Positions 1 through 6,040 of a stretch of DNA of 14,364 nt are shown here, piece by piece. Source of the stretch: Acidobacteriota bacterium (lineage in GTDB: Bacteria > Acidobacteriota > Terriglobia > Terriglobales > Acidobacteriaceae); assembly GCA_003224785.1 (NCBI GenBank), contig QHZV01000058.1, positions 1 to 14,364 on the forward strand, given 5' to 3'. The number at the start of each line of letters is the position of its first letter. Position 1 is the stretch's first letter. The position numbers and the translations under genes are program-made. Under the pieces are notes generated by a model. It did not search any database. It saw only the letters and a list, made by a program, of their open reading frames with translations, and was not told the origin of the DNA.

Positions 1-1
1 T

Positions 2-157
2 GCGATCGTGCCAACTGCTGAAGGCGAACGTGCTTTGGCGCTCGGATATGGACGGAAGGAATTCATGATGCCAGGAAAAGAATACGTGAGTGGCGAAACG
101 AAAATGAGAGTGGCGAGTTTGCCATTTGCTGATATGGCGGTTGGATTACCTATTTAG
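2..157 (+). CDS. C-terminal fragment of a probable YgfZ/GcvT-like folate-binding protein (partial)
   Basis: An open frame enters from the left edge and ends at TAG 155-157, giving the last 51 residues of a protein. The fragment contains ALGYGRKEF, then PGKEYVSG, then a V-x-x-LPF ending. This resembles the C-terminal beta-barrel of YgfZ/GcvT-type folate-binding proteins, where a 'LGYvR.e...pG..v' strand precedes a closing 'V..LPF'. YgfZ acts in the cytoplasm in Fe-S enzyme maintenance and GcvT is the aminomethyltransferase of glycine cleavage; the fragment cannot separate them. It lies 38 bases upstream of the DUF1844 gene on the same strand, so co-transcription is possible. The open frame is clear, but the family call rests on a short stretch and is tentative. 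Confidence 0.5.
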   Translation, partial: AIVPTAEGERALALGYGRKEFMMPGKEYVSGETKMRVASLPFADMAVGLPI

Positions 158-195
158 AAATCGTCGGACAAGAGTGTCCGACCACACAAAAAATT

Positions 196-738
196 ATGGC
201 TGAGAGAAAAAACGAAAGCTTCACTGTTACAGATCGGCGGCTGTTCACGTCGGATGGCGAACTGCGTAAAGACGTTCCTGAAGAGAAAGAGACACCAGCT
301 CCAGCAAAGCCCTCCTCAACAGAGGCGAGTGCCGTACCCGAGGCGAATGAGCCGCCTCCGCCTTCAACCGACGAGCAAAATGAGCAGGCGCGCGCCTACG
401 AGAAATCGTCGGCGGAGATGGACCGTCAGGCTGAACTGAGTGGAATTTCCACCAAAGAGATGGAAATCACCTTCGAGCGCTTTCTGGCATCGCTCTATAT
501 GACGGGAATGTTGCAATTGGGCTTGATGCATCAGCAAGGAGCGCCGCCACAGCTCGACCTCATCGGCGCACGGCAGACTATAGATTCCCTCTCATTGCTT
601 TCCGACAAGACGAAGGGCAATCTCAGCTCGAAAGAACAGAGCTTCCTGCAAAACGCGCTCTATGAGCTGCGCATGGCGTACGTAGAAGTCACCAACGCAA
701 TCGCCAAAGGCGCGAAGCAGGTACCCGCGGCAAAATGA
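196..738 (+). CDS. DUF1844 domain-containing protein
   Basis: This 180-residue protein has two parts. Residues 1-85 are hydrophilic, low-complexity and rich in Pro, Glu and Ala, so probably disordered. Residues 91-165 match the DUF1844 pattern: a helical 'F..FLASLYMTGMLQLG' segment, then 'DL..ARQTID.L..L..KTKGNL' and 'L...LYELRMAYVEV'. DUF1844 proteins are small, cytoplasmic as far as known, and of unknown function. The ATG at 196 has only an A-rich stretch before it, with no clear Shine-Dalgarno, but it is the first ATG of the frame after the upstream stop. Its TGA overlaps the ATG of the downstream metallo-hydrolase by 4 bases (ATGA), implying translational coupling. The family call is strong; the function is not known. 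Confidence 0.88.
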   Translation: MAERKNESFTVTDRRLFTSDGELRKDVPEEKETPAPAKPSSTEASAVPEANEPPPPSTDEQNEQARAYEKSSAEMDRQAELSGISTKEMEITFERFLASLYMTGMLQLGLMHQQGAPPQLDLIGARQTIDSLSLLSDKTKGNLSSKEQSFLQNALYELRMAYVEVTNAIAKGAKQVPAAK

Positions 739-1508
739 AAGCAATGCTTACGGTGCTCGGCAGCGGCACGTCTATGGGAGTGCCGACCATCGGTTGTGAC
801 TGCGCCGTTTGCCATTCCACCGATCCGCGAGACCGCCGCACCCGTCCGTCCGTCCTGATCGAATACGCCGGGCATTCTGTCCTGATTGATACGACGCCCG
901 ATTTTCGCGAGCAAGCGATTCGGGAAAACATTCGCAGTCTGGACGCGGTGCTTTACACGCACACCCACGCTGATCATCTGCTGGGCATCGACGATCTGCG
1001 TCCGCTGAGTTTCAAACACAAACCGAACCGGCTGCCGCTTTATGCGCACCCGGACGCGGCGGAGTTTATTCGCGACATGTTCCGCTACATTTTTGACGCC
1101 GACTACAAATTCGGAGGCTTGCCGCAAGTCGAGCTGCGGCCTATCAACGGATCTCTTGACCTGTTCGGGGCAAAGTTCCAACCAATCGTGCTGATCCACG
1201 GTGATGCGGAAATCTACGGATTTCGTTTTGGATCGGGGGCTTACTTAACTGATCACAGCGATATTCCGGAAGAATCGCTGAATAAGTTGCAGGGGCTCGA
1301 TGTTCTCTTTCTGGATGCTCTGCGCTACAAGCCGCATCCGACGCATTCGACTGTAGAGCATTCGCTGGCGACGGTGGCGCGGTTGAAACCGCGGCGGGCG
1401 TTCTTTACTCATATTTGTCATGACCTGCCGCACGAAGCGACGAATGCGTCGTTGCCGGAGAACGTGAAGCTTTCATATGACGGAATGAAGTTGGAATTTG
1501 AAATCTGA
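735..1508 (+). CDS. PhnP-like MBL-fold metallo-hydrolase
   Basis: This 257-residue protein is a cytoplasmic metallo-beta-lactamase-fold hydrolase. The N-terminus has the 'LGSGTSMGVPTIGCDCAVC' signature with Cys21, Cys23 and Cys26, which in PhnP-like enzymes form an extra zinc site. The main metal motif THTHADH is at 75-81, followed by GIDDLR. Further candidate ligands are His155, Asp173 (LTDHSD), Asp194 (FLDAL) and His226 (FTHICHD). Length and motif order fit the PhnP/phosphodiesterase branch, which hydrolyses cyclic phosphodiesters such as phosphoribosyl cyclic phosphate. There is no phn cluster here, so the substrate is unknown and PhnP itself should not be assumed. The start overlaps the DUF1844 stop by 4 bases; a second in-frame ATG three codons later is the alternative. 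The fold call is certain, the substrate is not. Confidence 0.9.
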   Translation: MKAMLTVLGSGTSMGVPTIGCDCAVCHSTDPRDRRTRPSVLIEYAGHSVLIDTTPDFREQAIRENIRSLDAVLYTHTHADHLLGIDDLRPLSFKHKPNRLPLYAHPDAAEFIRDMFRYIFDADYKFGGLPQVELRPINGSLDLFGAKFQPIVLIHGDAEIYGFRFGSGAYLTDHSDIPEESLNKLQGLDVLFLDALRYKPHPTHSTVEHSLATVARLKPRRAFFTHICHDLPHEATNASLPENVKLSYDGMKLEFEI

Positions 1509-1521
1509 GACGGACGAGTAG

Positions 1522-1546
1522 AGCTTTTAACTGCAGAGGTCGCGGA
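1522..1546 (+). repeat. Partial copy of the AGCTTTTAAC...GCAGAG dispersed repeat
   Basis: The 25 bases in the gap before ribF match the left arm of the palindromic element at 8176-8278 (8177-8201) at 22 of 25 positions, starting with the identical decamer AGCTTTTAAC and continuing with GCAGAG. The opposite arm is absent, so this copy cannot form the long hairpin. It looks like a decayed or half copy of an intergenic repeat family. Confidence 0.6.
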
Positions 1547-1562
1547 CAAAGCAACGTAAGAC

Positions 1563-2522
1563 ATGCAAATATTTCACACCATCGAGGAAATTCCAGCCGA
1601 CTTCGGGCCTAGCTTGGTCAGCGTGGGCAACTTTGATGGTGTGCATCGGGCGCACTTGCGAGTGCTCAGCGAACTGGTGGTTCGTTCACGGCAACGAGGT
1701 GCAAGAGCGATTGCGGTCACATTCGAGCCGCACCCGATGCGGATTTTGCGGCCCGATTCCGCGTTAAAGCTACTGACTCCAACTCCCGAGAAAACACGGT
1801 TGCTTGCGGAGACAGGCATCGACGCCGTTCTTTTACTTCCGTTCACCCGTGACTTATCGCTGATGGGGCCGAGAGAGTTCGTTCAGCAAATTCTTTGCGA
1901 TCGCCTCAGAGCCATCCAAGTCCACGAAGGTTACAACTTTCGTTTCGGACACAAAGCTGCCGGCAACGTCGAGATGCTCGCCCAACTCGGACGCGATCTT
2001 GGTTTCGAGGTGATTGTCTATTCGGAGATGCGTCTCCGCGGAGAATCGGTGTCGAGCACAAGAATTCGCCAGTTAGTGCAGCAAGGGAACGTAGCTCGCG
2101 CACGCGCTCTGCTTGGGCGGCCGTTTGCGATTCAATCCACCCCTGGACGCGGACGCGGCTACGGCGCGAAGTACACCGTCCCGACCATCAATCTGAGCCG
2201 CTATGAAGAACTGGTGCCGAGCGACGGCGTGTACATCACTCGCACGCGAGTCGGAAAAGAATGTTTTGATTCGGTGTCAAATGTCGGGAACCGTCCTACG
2301 TTCGGAAGCGATTCCTATGCCATTGAAACCCACCTGCTGGATTTCCATCCTCTGGAGCTGACGGCGGAAACGCCAGTTGAGCTTGCCTTCCTGGCTCGCA
2401 TTCGCGACGAGATTAAATTCGAATCGATTGATGCGTTACGGCAGCAGATCGCAAGAGACGTGGCGAAGACGCAGCGCTATTTTGGATTGATGCGCAAGAG
2501 GGCTGTCAAAACCACGGCTTAA
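1563..2522 (+). CDS. ribF: Bifunctional FAD synthetase / riboflavin kinase
   Basis: RibF phosphorylates riboflavin to FMN and adenylates FMN to FAD in the cytoplasm. The 319-residue length is normal for the two-domain enzyme. The N-terminal nucleotidyltransferase half carries GNFDGVHRAH (22-31), the family GxFDGxHxGH ATP motif, TFEPHP (53-58), and SSTRIR (164-169) followed by LLGRPF (183-188). The C-terminal riboflavin kinase half begins about residue 190, with the metal/ATP motif PTIN (207-210, usually PTAN), SNVGNRPTFG (239-248) and the likely catalytic Glu255 in ETHLLDF. The loop before PTIN reads GYGAKYTV rather than the common GR-LGF form, but the Thr and Asn remain. The gene starts 54 bases after the metallo-hydrolase and its stop overlaps the convergent PBP-like gene by 4 bases. 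No FMN riboswitch fits in the short upstream gap. Confidence 0.96.
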   Translation: MQIFHTIEEIPADFGPSLVSVGNFDGVHRAHLRVLSELVVRSRQRGARAIAVTFEPHPMRILRPDSALKLLTPTPEKTRLLAETGIDAVLLLPFTRDLSLMGPREFVQQILCDRLRAIQVHEGYNFRFGHKAAGNVEMLAQLGRDLGFEVIVYSEMRLRGESVSSTRIRQLVQQGNVARARALLGRPFAIQSTPGRGRGYGAKYTVPTINLSRYEELVPSDGVYITRTRVGKECFDSVSNVGNRPTFGSDSYAIETHLLDFHPLELTAETPVELAFLARIRDEIKFESIDALRQQIARDVAKTQRYFGLMRKRAVKTTA

Positions 2523-2962
2523 TGAGGAAGATACCCATCTTCCATTGGAACCTTGCCGTCCACGCGAACGATGGTTACGCGGTCATTTACCGAGCGGACA
2601 TCCACGAGACCGACGGCTCCCGGAGTGCTTGCGACGTAGGTAAGTACCTCGTCGTCTGAATCCACCAGCTTTACCGAATCCTTGTGGTCGGCTATCCATC
2701 CCCGCCATTGCTGCGCCGACATTTTATTCAGCCGTTGCAGAGTGATCGATTCGCCGGCTGAACTGCGGTGCAGAACGACGGTAACGGATTTTCCATCCGG
2801 CCACCTCTTCGTCTCGGATCGAAAAACTTTCGAAAGCTGCGCGGAGGTCATGGTCGTCACGACATTCTGTTTCGAAACCACGACTGCCATGTGATGGGCA
2901 AAGCACGGGGCAGAAACTCCCATGGCAAGTAGCAGAAGAAGGGCGGAGCGGCAGGTCTTCAC
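2519..2962 (-). CDS. Small periplasmic PBP-like (PstS-type domain) protein
   Basis: The protein has 147 residues. Residues 1-22 form a Sec signal peptide with a leucine-rich core and a likely cleavage after CFA; the cysteine is not in a good lipobox. The mature part resembles the PstS-like periplasmic binding domain: 'AVVVSKQN.V..MTSAQLSKVFRSETKRWPDG', then 'VVLHRSSAGES...F-like helix', then 'YVASTPGAVGLVD'. It is about half a normal PstS, and no pst permease genes are adjacent, so phosphate binding is not shown. The start is GTG (2960-2962), supported by GAGG at 2971-2974 eight bases upstream. The stop overlaps that of ribF on the other strand. A tandem repeat lies just upstream (2978-3012), suggesting its own regulated promoter. 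Family is likely; ligand unknown. Confidence 0.8.
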   Translation of the reverse strand: MKTCRSALLLLLAMGVSAPCFAHHMAVVVSKQNVVTTMTSAQLSKVFRSETKRWPDGKSVTVVLHRSSAGESITLQRLNKMSAQQWRGWIADHKDSVKLVDSDDEVLTYVASTPGAVGLVDVRSVNDRVTIVRVDGKVPMEDGYLPH

Positions 2963-2977
2963 GAAATTAACCTCAAA

Positions 2978-3012
2978 GTTGATCTTTCACAAAACGTTGA
3001 TCTTTCACAAAC
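2978..3012 (-). promoter_or_regulatory. Tandem 16-bp repeat, candidate CRP/FNR-family operators
   Basis: Two exact copies of a 16-base sequence (2978-2993 and 2996-3011, period 18) lie 16 bases upstream of the GTG of the PBP-like gene. Within each, the core at 2979-2992 and 2997-3010 reads TTGAT-CTTT-CACAA, in gene orientation TTGTG-AAAG-ATCAA. That is the 5-N4-5 layout of CRP/FNR-family sites (FNR consensus TTGAT-N4-ATCAA), with one perfect FNR half and one CRP-like half. The repeat is directly seen; binding by a CRP/FNR regulator is inference. Closeness to the start suggests a repressor or a very short leader. Confidence 0.45.
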
Positions 3013-3076
3013 AAGGTTAACTTCAAGCTACCGGACCAGGAAACATAACCAAAGTGCCGAGAATGGGGCGGTTTGT

Positions 3077-3103
3077 AAAAAAATCGTCAACAGCACATTA
3101 ACG
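3077..3103 (-). terminator. Probable rho-independent terminator after the EamA gene
   Basis: Reading the minus strand, the EamA stop is followed within 4 bases by a 6-bp stem CGTTAA / TTGACG (3098-3103 with 3085-3090, one G-T pair) around a 7-base loop, then seven Ts (complement of 3077-3083). The stem is short, but the long T run and position fit a terminator separating the CDF-OsmC-EamA set from the PBP-like gene. Confidence 0.45.
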
Positions 3104-3106
3104 CCG

Positions 3107-4087
3107 CTAATCTACCGGGCCGACCAGCGGCTGTGAGTCCGCCCGTGCCGGTATTTGCACCACCAGAATCGCGCATAGAACCATCACGATGCCCAGGCCC
3201 TGCAAAGGACCGACCACCTCTTTCAGAGCGACGGCTGCAATCAGGATGGTGAAGACCGGCTCTAGGCAACTGGCCACAATCGCCTTGGTCGGTTCGAGGT
3301 GCTGCAGGCCGGCGAAGTACAGCGAAAATGGAAGAAGGACCGAGAGCATGGCGAATATCAAAAGGAACAGCCATGCAGTGCCGGAGTAGTGAGCAGCGAT
3401 GATCCTGTTAGGCGGGTTTACAACTATCCAAAACAGCGATGCCGACAAAGTGGTGAAGAGCAACACGGTCCAGCGATCGTACTTCGCCAGAATGTAATGG
3501 CCGCCGATGTTGTAGAACGTAAAAGAAAACGCCGCAATCATAGCGGCAGTAACCCCAAGGGTATCGAGCTGCAATCGTCCGCGTCCAAAAAGTCCGATTA
3601 CCAAGGCAATACCGGTTATTGCCAGAACAACTGACGCCATCTTTGACAAGGTCAGCCGCTCCGCTCTCCGAAGGACCATGTACACCAGCACCCAGACGGG
3701 AGCGGTGTATTGCACGATGATCGCGGTCGCAACGTTGGTCCGTTGGATGGCCAGGTAGTAAAAATAATTCGACGCCGCAATACCGCCCAAGCCAAGTACA
3801 AACGCTCGCAGCAGATCCTGGCGGGGCATCCACAATTGTTTCCACCCGCGGCGGATGAGCAATCCAACAAGAACCACGGAGAACGAGAATGTTGTGCGCG
3901 CCTGCGACAGAATCAGCGGGCTGATATTTCGGATGCCGGAGCCGGGCAGTAATCGTTCAGTGAACGCGGCGCGTCCGAGACTAGCGGAGACACCCCACAA
4001 TGCCGCCGCCAAGCCGATGTAGATATAGCCGAGATGCGGACTGTGCAGCTTCGGTGCGCTAGTGGCCACGGTACTGGCAGCGGTCAT
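3107..4087 (-). CDS. EamA-domain (DMT superfamily) transporter
   Basis: This is a 326-residue inner-membrane permease of the drug/metabolite transporter superfamily. About ten hydrophobic segments form two EamA repeats. The first covers roughly residues 20-165, with the typical opening 'GYIYIGLAAALWGVS' and the segment-4 pattern 'ASNYFYYLAIQRTNVATAIIVQYTAPVWV'. The second covers roughly 177-312, with 'LLPFSLYFAGLQHLEPTKAIVASCLEPVFTILIA', the standard end of the second repeat. Substrates in this family range from amino acids to drugs and metabolites, and none can be chosen here. The ATG overlaps the stop of the OsmC-like gene by 4 bases (ATGA), so it is translationally coupled as the last gene of the set starting at 5930. 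The N-terminal 16 residues are polar and cytoplasmic in character. Confidence 0.92.
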   Translation of the reverse strand: MTAASTVATSAPKLHSPHLGYIYIGLAAALWGVSASLGRAAFTERLLPGSGIRNISPLILSQARTTFSFSVVLVGLLIRRGWKQLWMPRQDLLRAFVLGLGGIAASNYFYYLAIQRTNVATAIIVQYTAPVWVLVYMVLRRAERLTLSKMASVVLAITGIALVIGLFGRGRLQLDTLGVTAAMIAAFSFTFYNIGGHYILAKYDRWTVLLFTTLSASLFWIVVNPPNRIIAAHYSGTAWLFLLIFAMLSVLLPFSLYFAGLQHLEPTKAIVASCLEPVFTILIAAVALKEVVGPLQGLGIVMVLCAILVVQIPARADSQPLVGPVD

Positions 4088-4485
4088 TGCGAGTCCACTT
4101 GAATCTCGTAGGTAATCCGCGCAGTCTTACTCAACATCGCCGATACCGAGCAGTATTTCTGTTCTGAAAGCCGAACCGCATCTTCGGCGGCTTTTCGCGT
4201 CACGTTGCCCGCAATCCGATACACCAGCTTGATCGCGGTGTAAACCCGAGGCGAGTCTGTTGCCTTTTCGGCTTCAGCGCTGACTTCAAGGCCGTTGAGA
4301 GGCTCGCGCTTTTTCTGCAAAATGCTGACGACGTCGTAAGCTGTGCATCCGCACAGTGCGATCAGCACAAGTTGCGATGGGCTGTTGCCGGTTTTGCCGT
4401 CTCCATCCATGGCGACTGCGATGCCCTCATTCCCTTTGCCTTCGAACTGAAATTGCTGCTTCCAGGTGGTGCTGGCGTGAATCAT
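4084..4485 (-). CDS. OsmC/Ohr-family protein
   Basis: This is a 133-residue cytoplasmic protein of the OsmC family, whose characterised members are thiol-dependent peroxidases acting on organic hydroperoxides. The sequence shows 'GNSPSQLVLIALCGCTAYDVVSIL' with candidate peroxidatic Cys47 at the start of the central helix (Cys45 is an extra nearby cysteine), and the second conserved cysteine Cys112 in 'SEQKYCSVSAML'. Length and spacing fit the YhfA-like OsmC branch better than Ohr proper. The start is well supported: the minus strand reads CGGAGGTAACA just before the ATG, with GGAGG at 4491-4495 inside the last codons of the CDF gene. It lies 2 bases after the CDF stop and overlaps the EamA start, so it is the middle gene of an operon. 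Peroxidase activity is inferred from the family. Confidence 0.92.
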   Translation of the reverse strand: MIHASTTWKQQFQFEGKGNEGIAVAMDGDGKTGNSPSQLVLIALCGCTAYDVVSILQKKREPLNGLEVSAEAEKATDSPRVYTAIKLVYRIAGNVTRKAAEDAVRLSEQKYCSVSAMLSKTARITYEIQVDSQ

Positions 4486-4487
4486 TG

Positions 4488-5930
4488 TTACCTCCGATTA
4501 TCGGTGCTCGGTTCGGGGTGGATGAGAACGCGGAACAATTCCGGAGCCTCCTGCTTAAAACGGATTTCGAGCGCCGTGGAAAGATCGTGCACACGGGCAA
4601 GAGGCAGTTCGTCAGCGAAAGTGCAATGGCAGGAGACGTACACCCGGTCACGAACATGTTTCACTTTGATGTCATGGGCGTCCAGAATCTCCGGAAACTC
4701 CGCAGCGATCTGCTTGAGCCTGTCTTCCAGTTGCGCATCACGCTCCACGCGCGTCCCTGCTTCTATGGTTGCGGGTTCACTCTCGATGTGAGTAAGAATG
4801 GATGCGATTTCCGGGTTCTCACCCCGAATCTCCGCCTCCATATTACTCACGCGGTCGTGCGCCTCCTTTAGCGGAAGCTGCTCATCCAGTTCAAGGTGCT
4901 GCTCCACGTGCAGTCGGCCGTCAAGATCCTGCACGCTGACGTCATGGACGTTTAAATTGTGCCGAGTAGCAACCGCGCGTACCCGATCAAAAATGTTTTC
5001 GGCGAGCGCCGGCCTGGGCACAGAACGCACTACTACGTCGGTATTGGGGAGAATCCGATTGACAGTCTCGGTAACCTCGTCCGCGACTTGCCCTGAACGC
5101 TGAAAGGTAACGTTGCGCGCAAGTCCGATCGAGACATCCGCAAAATAACGGTTACCTGCGCGGCGAATTCGCACGCGGTCCACTTCGAGCAAACCGGCAA
5201 CGCTGTGCAGCGCGGCAATGATACGGTTGCGAGCATCCGCGGGTCCGCTGTCGAGAAGAGCATCAACCGTGCGACGGGCCAGGCGTGAGCTGACGAACAC
5301 GATTACGCCCGCTACAAACAAAGCTGCGGTCGGATCGGCATCAATCAGCCATTGCGTGTGCAGCCTTCTACCAACAATCACTAAACCGAGGCCCAGCGCG
5401 ACCACGCCACTCGACCAGATATCCGTGGAAAAGTGCAGCGCGTCGGCTTGCAGCGCTTGGCTGTCGTATTTATCAGCAATTTTTCCTAGTGCGCGAGACC
5501 GCCAGAAGTCCACAGCCATCGAGAAAAACAGAACCAGGAACGCCGCCAGACTCGGCTCAATATCTACATGATGAAAGAACAATCGCTTAATTGCTTCATA
5601 AACGATGACCACACAGGTCAGCAATAACAGCCCAGTCTCGATGAAAGCGGAGAAGTTCTCGACCTTCTCATGACCGTACTGATGGTCGGCATCCGCGGGT
5701 TTGTCGGAAAGCCGAACGGAAATCAAAGTAATGACAGCGGCAACTAAATCCAGTCCGGAATGTGCGGCCTCGGAGAGAATGCCGAGACTGCCCGTGCTGA
5801 ATCCGACGAAAACCTTTAGCGAGGTGATCGCGACGGCCGCGAAGACAGAGTTGGCCGCCACCGTGCGCTTCTCGGCACGCATCGCAGTCGAGCCAAATGC
5901 AGGGCCGGAAATGGCCGGCAAACCCATCAT
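4488..5930 (-). CDS. Cation diffusion facilitator transporter with extended C-terminal region
   Basis: CDF proteins are inner-membrane antiporters exporting divalent metals such as Zn, Fe, Co or Mn. The transmembrane half (about residues 20-225) has six hydrophobic segments, the first metal motif HSGLD (His57, Asp61), YGHEKVE (85-91), and the second HFSTD (His166, Asp170). The cytoplasmic part is unusual: 480 residues in total against about 300 for the common form. Residues 232-305, 312-386 and 400-474 look like three successive ZT_dimer-type ferredoxin-like domains, each with a 'V..V.V....R..V...' strand pair, a long helix and a 'P....V..H.EP' ending. The first site uses HxxxD rather than DxxxD, as in many bacterial CDFs, so the metal cannot be assigned. 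The start is uncertain: the first ATG has no Shine-Dalgarno, and MRAEKRT at 5882 would give a typical N-terminus. Confidence 0.93.
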   Translation of the reverse strand: MMGLPAISGPAFGSTAMRAEKRTVAANSVFAAVAITSLKVFVGFSTGSLGILSEAAHSGLDLVAAVITLISVRLSDKPADADHQYGHEKVENFSAFIETGLLLLTCVVIVYEAIKRLFFHHVDIEPSLAAFLVLFFSMAVDFWRSRALGKIADKYDSQALQADALHFSTDIWSSGVVALGLGLVIVGRRLHTQWLIDADPTAALFVAGVIVFVSSRLARRTVDALLDSGPADARNRIIAALHSVAGLLEVDRVRIRRAGNRYFADVSIGLARNVTFQRSGQVADEVTETVNRILPNTDVVVRSVPRPALAENIFDRVRAVATRHNLNVHDVSVQDLDGRLHVEQHLELDEQLPLKEAHDRVSNMEAEIRGENPEIASILTHIESEPATIEAGTRVERDAQLEDRLKQIAAEFPEILDAHDIKVKHVRDRVYVSCHCTFADELPLARVHDLSTALEIRFKQEAPELFRVLIHPEPSTDNRR

Positions 5931-5937
5931 GTCAGCA

Positions 5938-5966
5938 TTATCGCTGTGCCAGCGACTTCCGCCAAG
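5938..5966 (-). promoter_or_regulatory. Candidate sigma70-type promoter for the CDF operon
   Basis: On the minus strand, TTGGCG is followed after 17 bases by GATAAT (complement of 5938-5943), 4/6 and 5/6 matches to the -35 and -10 consensus. The -10 box ends 7 bases before the ATG at 5930, so transcription would begin almost at that codon. Either the mRNA is leaderless or translation begins at the ATG at 5882. Sequence pattern only. Confidence 0.35.
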
Positions 5967-6029
5967 CGTCGCGATGAAGATCGTCCCGCCAACTCTATGC
6001 TAGGATTTTCTTTAATCCCTTTCTCCCAC

Positions 6030-6034
6030 GGAGG
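6030..6034 (+). promoter_or_regulatory. Ribosome binding site deciding the TTG start of the PPIase
   Basis: GGAGG lies 6 bases before TTG at 6041. The near-perfect site and the signal peptide that begins immediately afterwards fix this non-ATG start. Confidence 0.8.
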
Positions 6035-6040
6035 AATCCC

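Noticed and set aside
660..1199. Long open frame on the minus strand opposite the metallo-hydrolase
   Set aside because: Its residues show no family pattern, it lies antisense to a gene with full catalytic motifs, and high GC with codon bias readily opens the opposite frame.
1509..1562. FMN riboswitch before ribF
   Set aside because: The gap is only 54 bases, too short for the element, and is mostly occupied by the repeat fragment.
2519..5930. CDF, OsmC, EamA and PBP-like genes as a novel dedicated system
   Set aside because: The first three form a plausible stress or efflux operon of common families; the PBP-like gene is separated by a terminator and its own upstream region. Nothing points to an undescribed machine.
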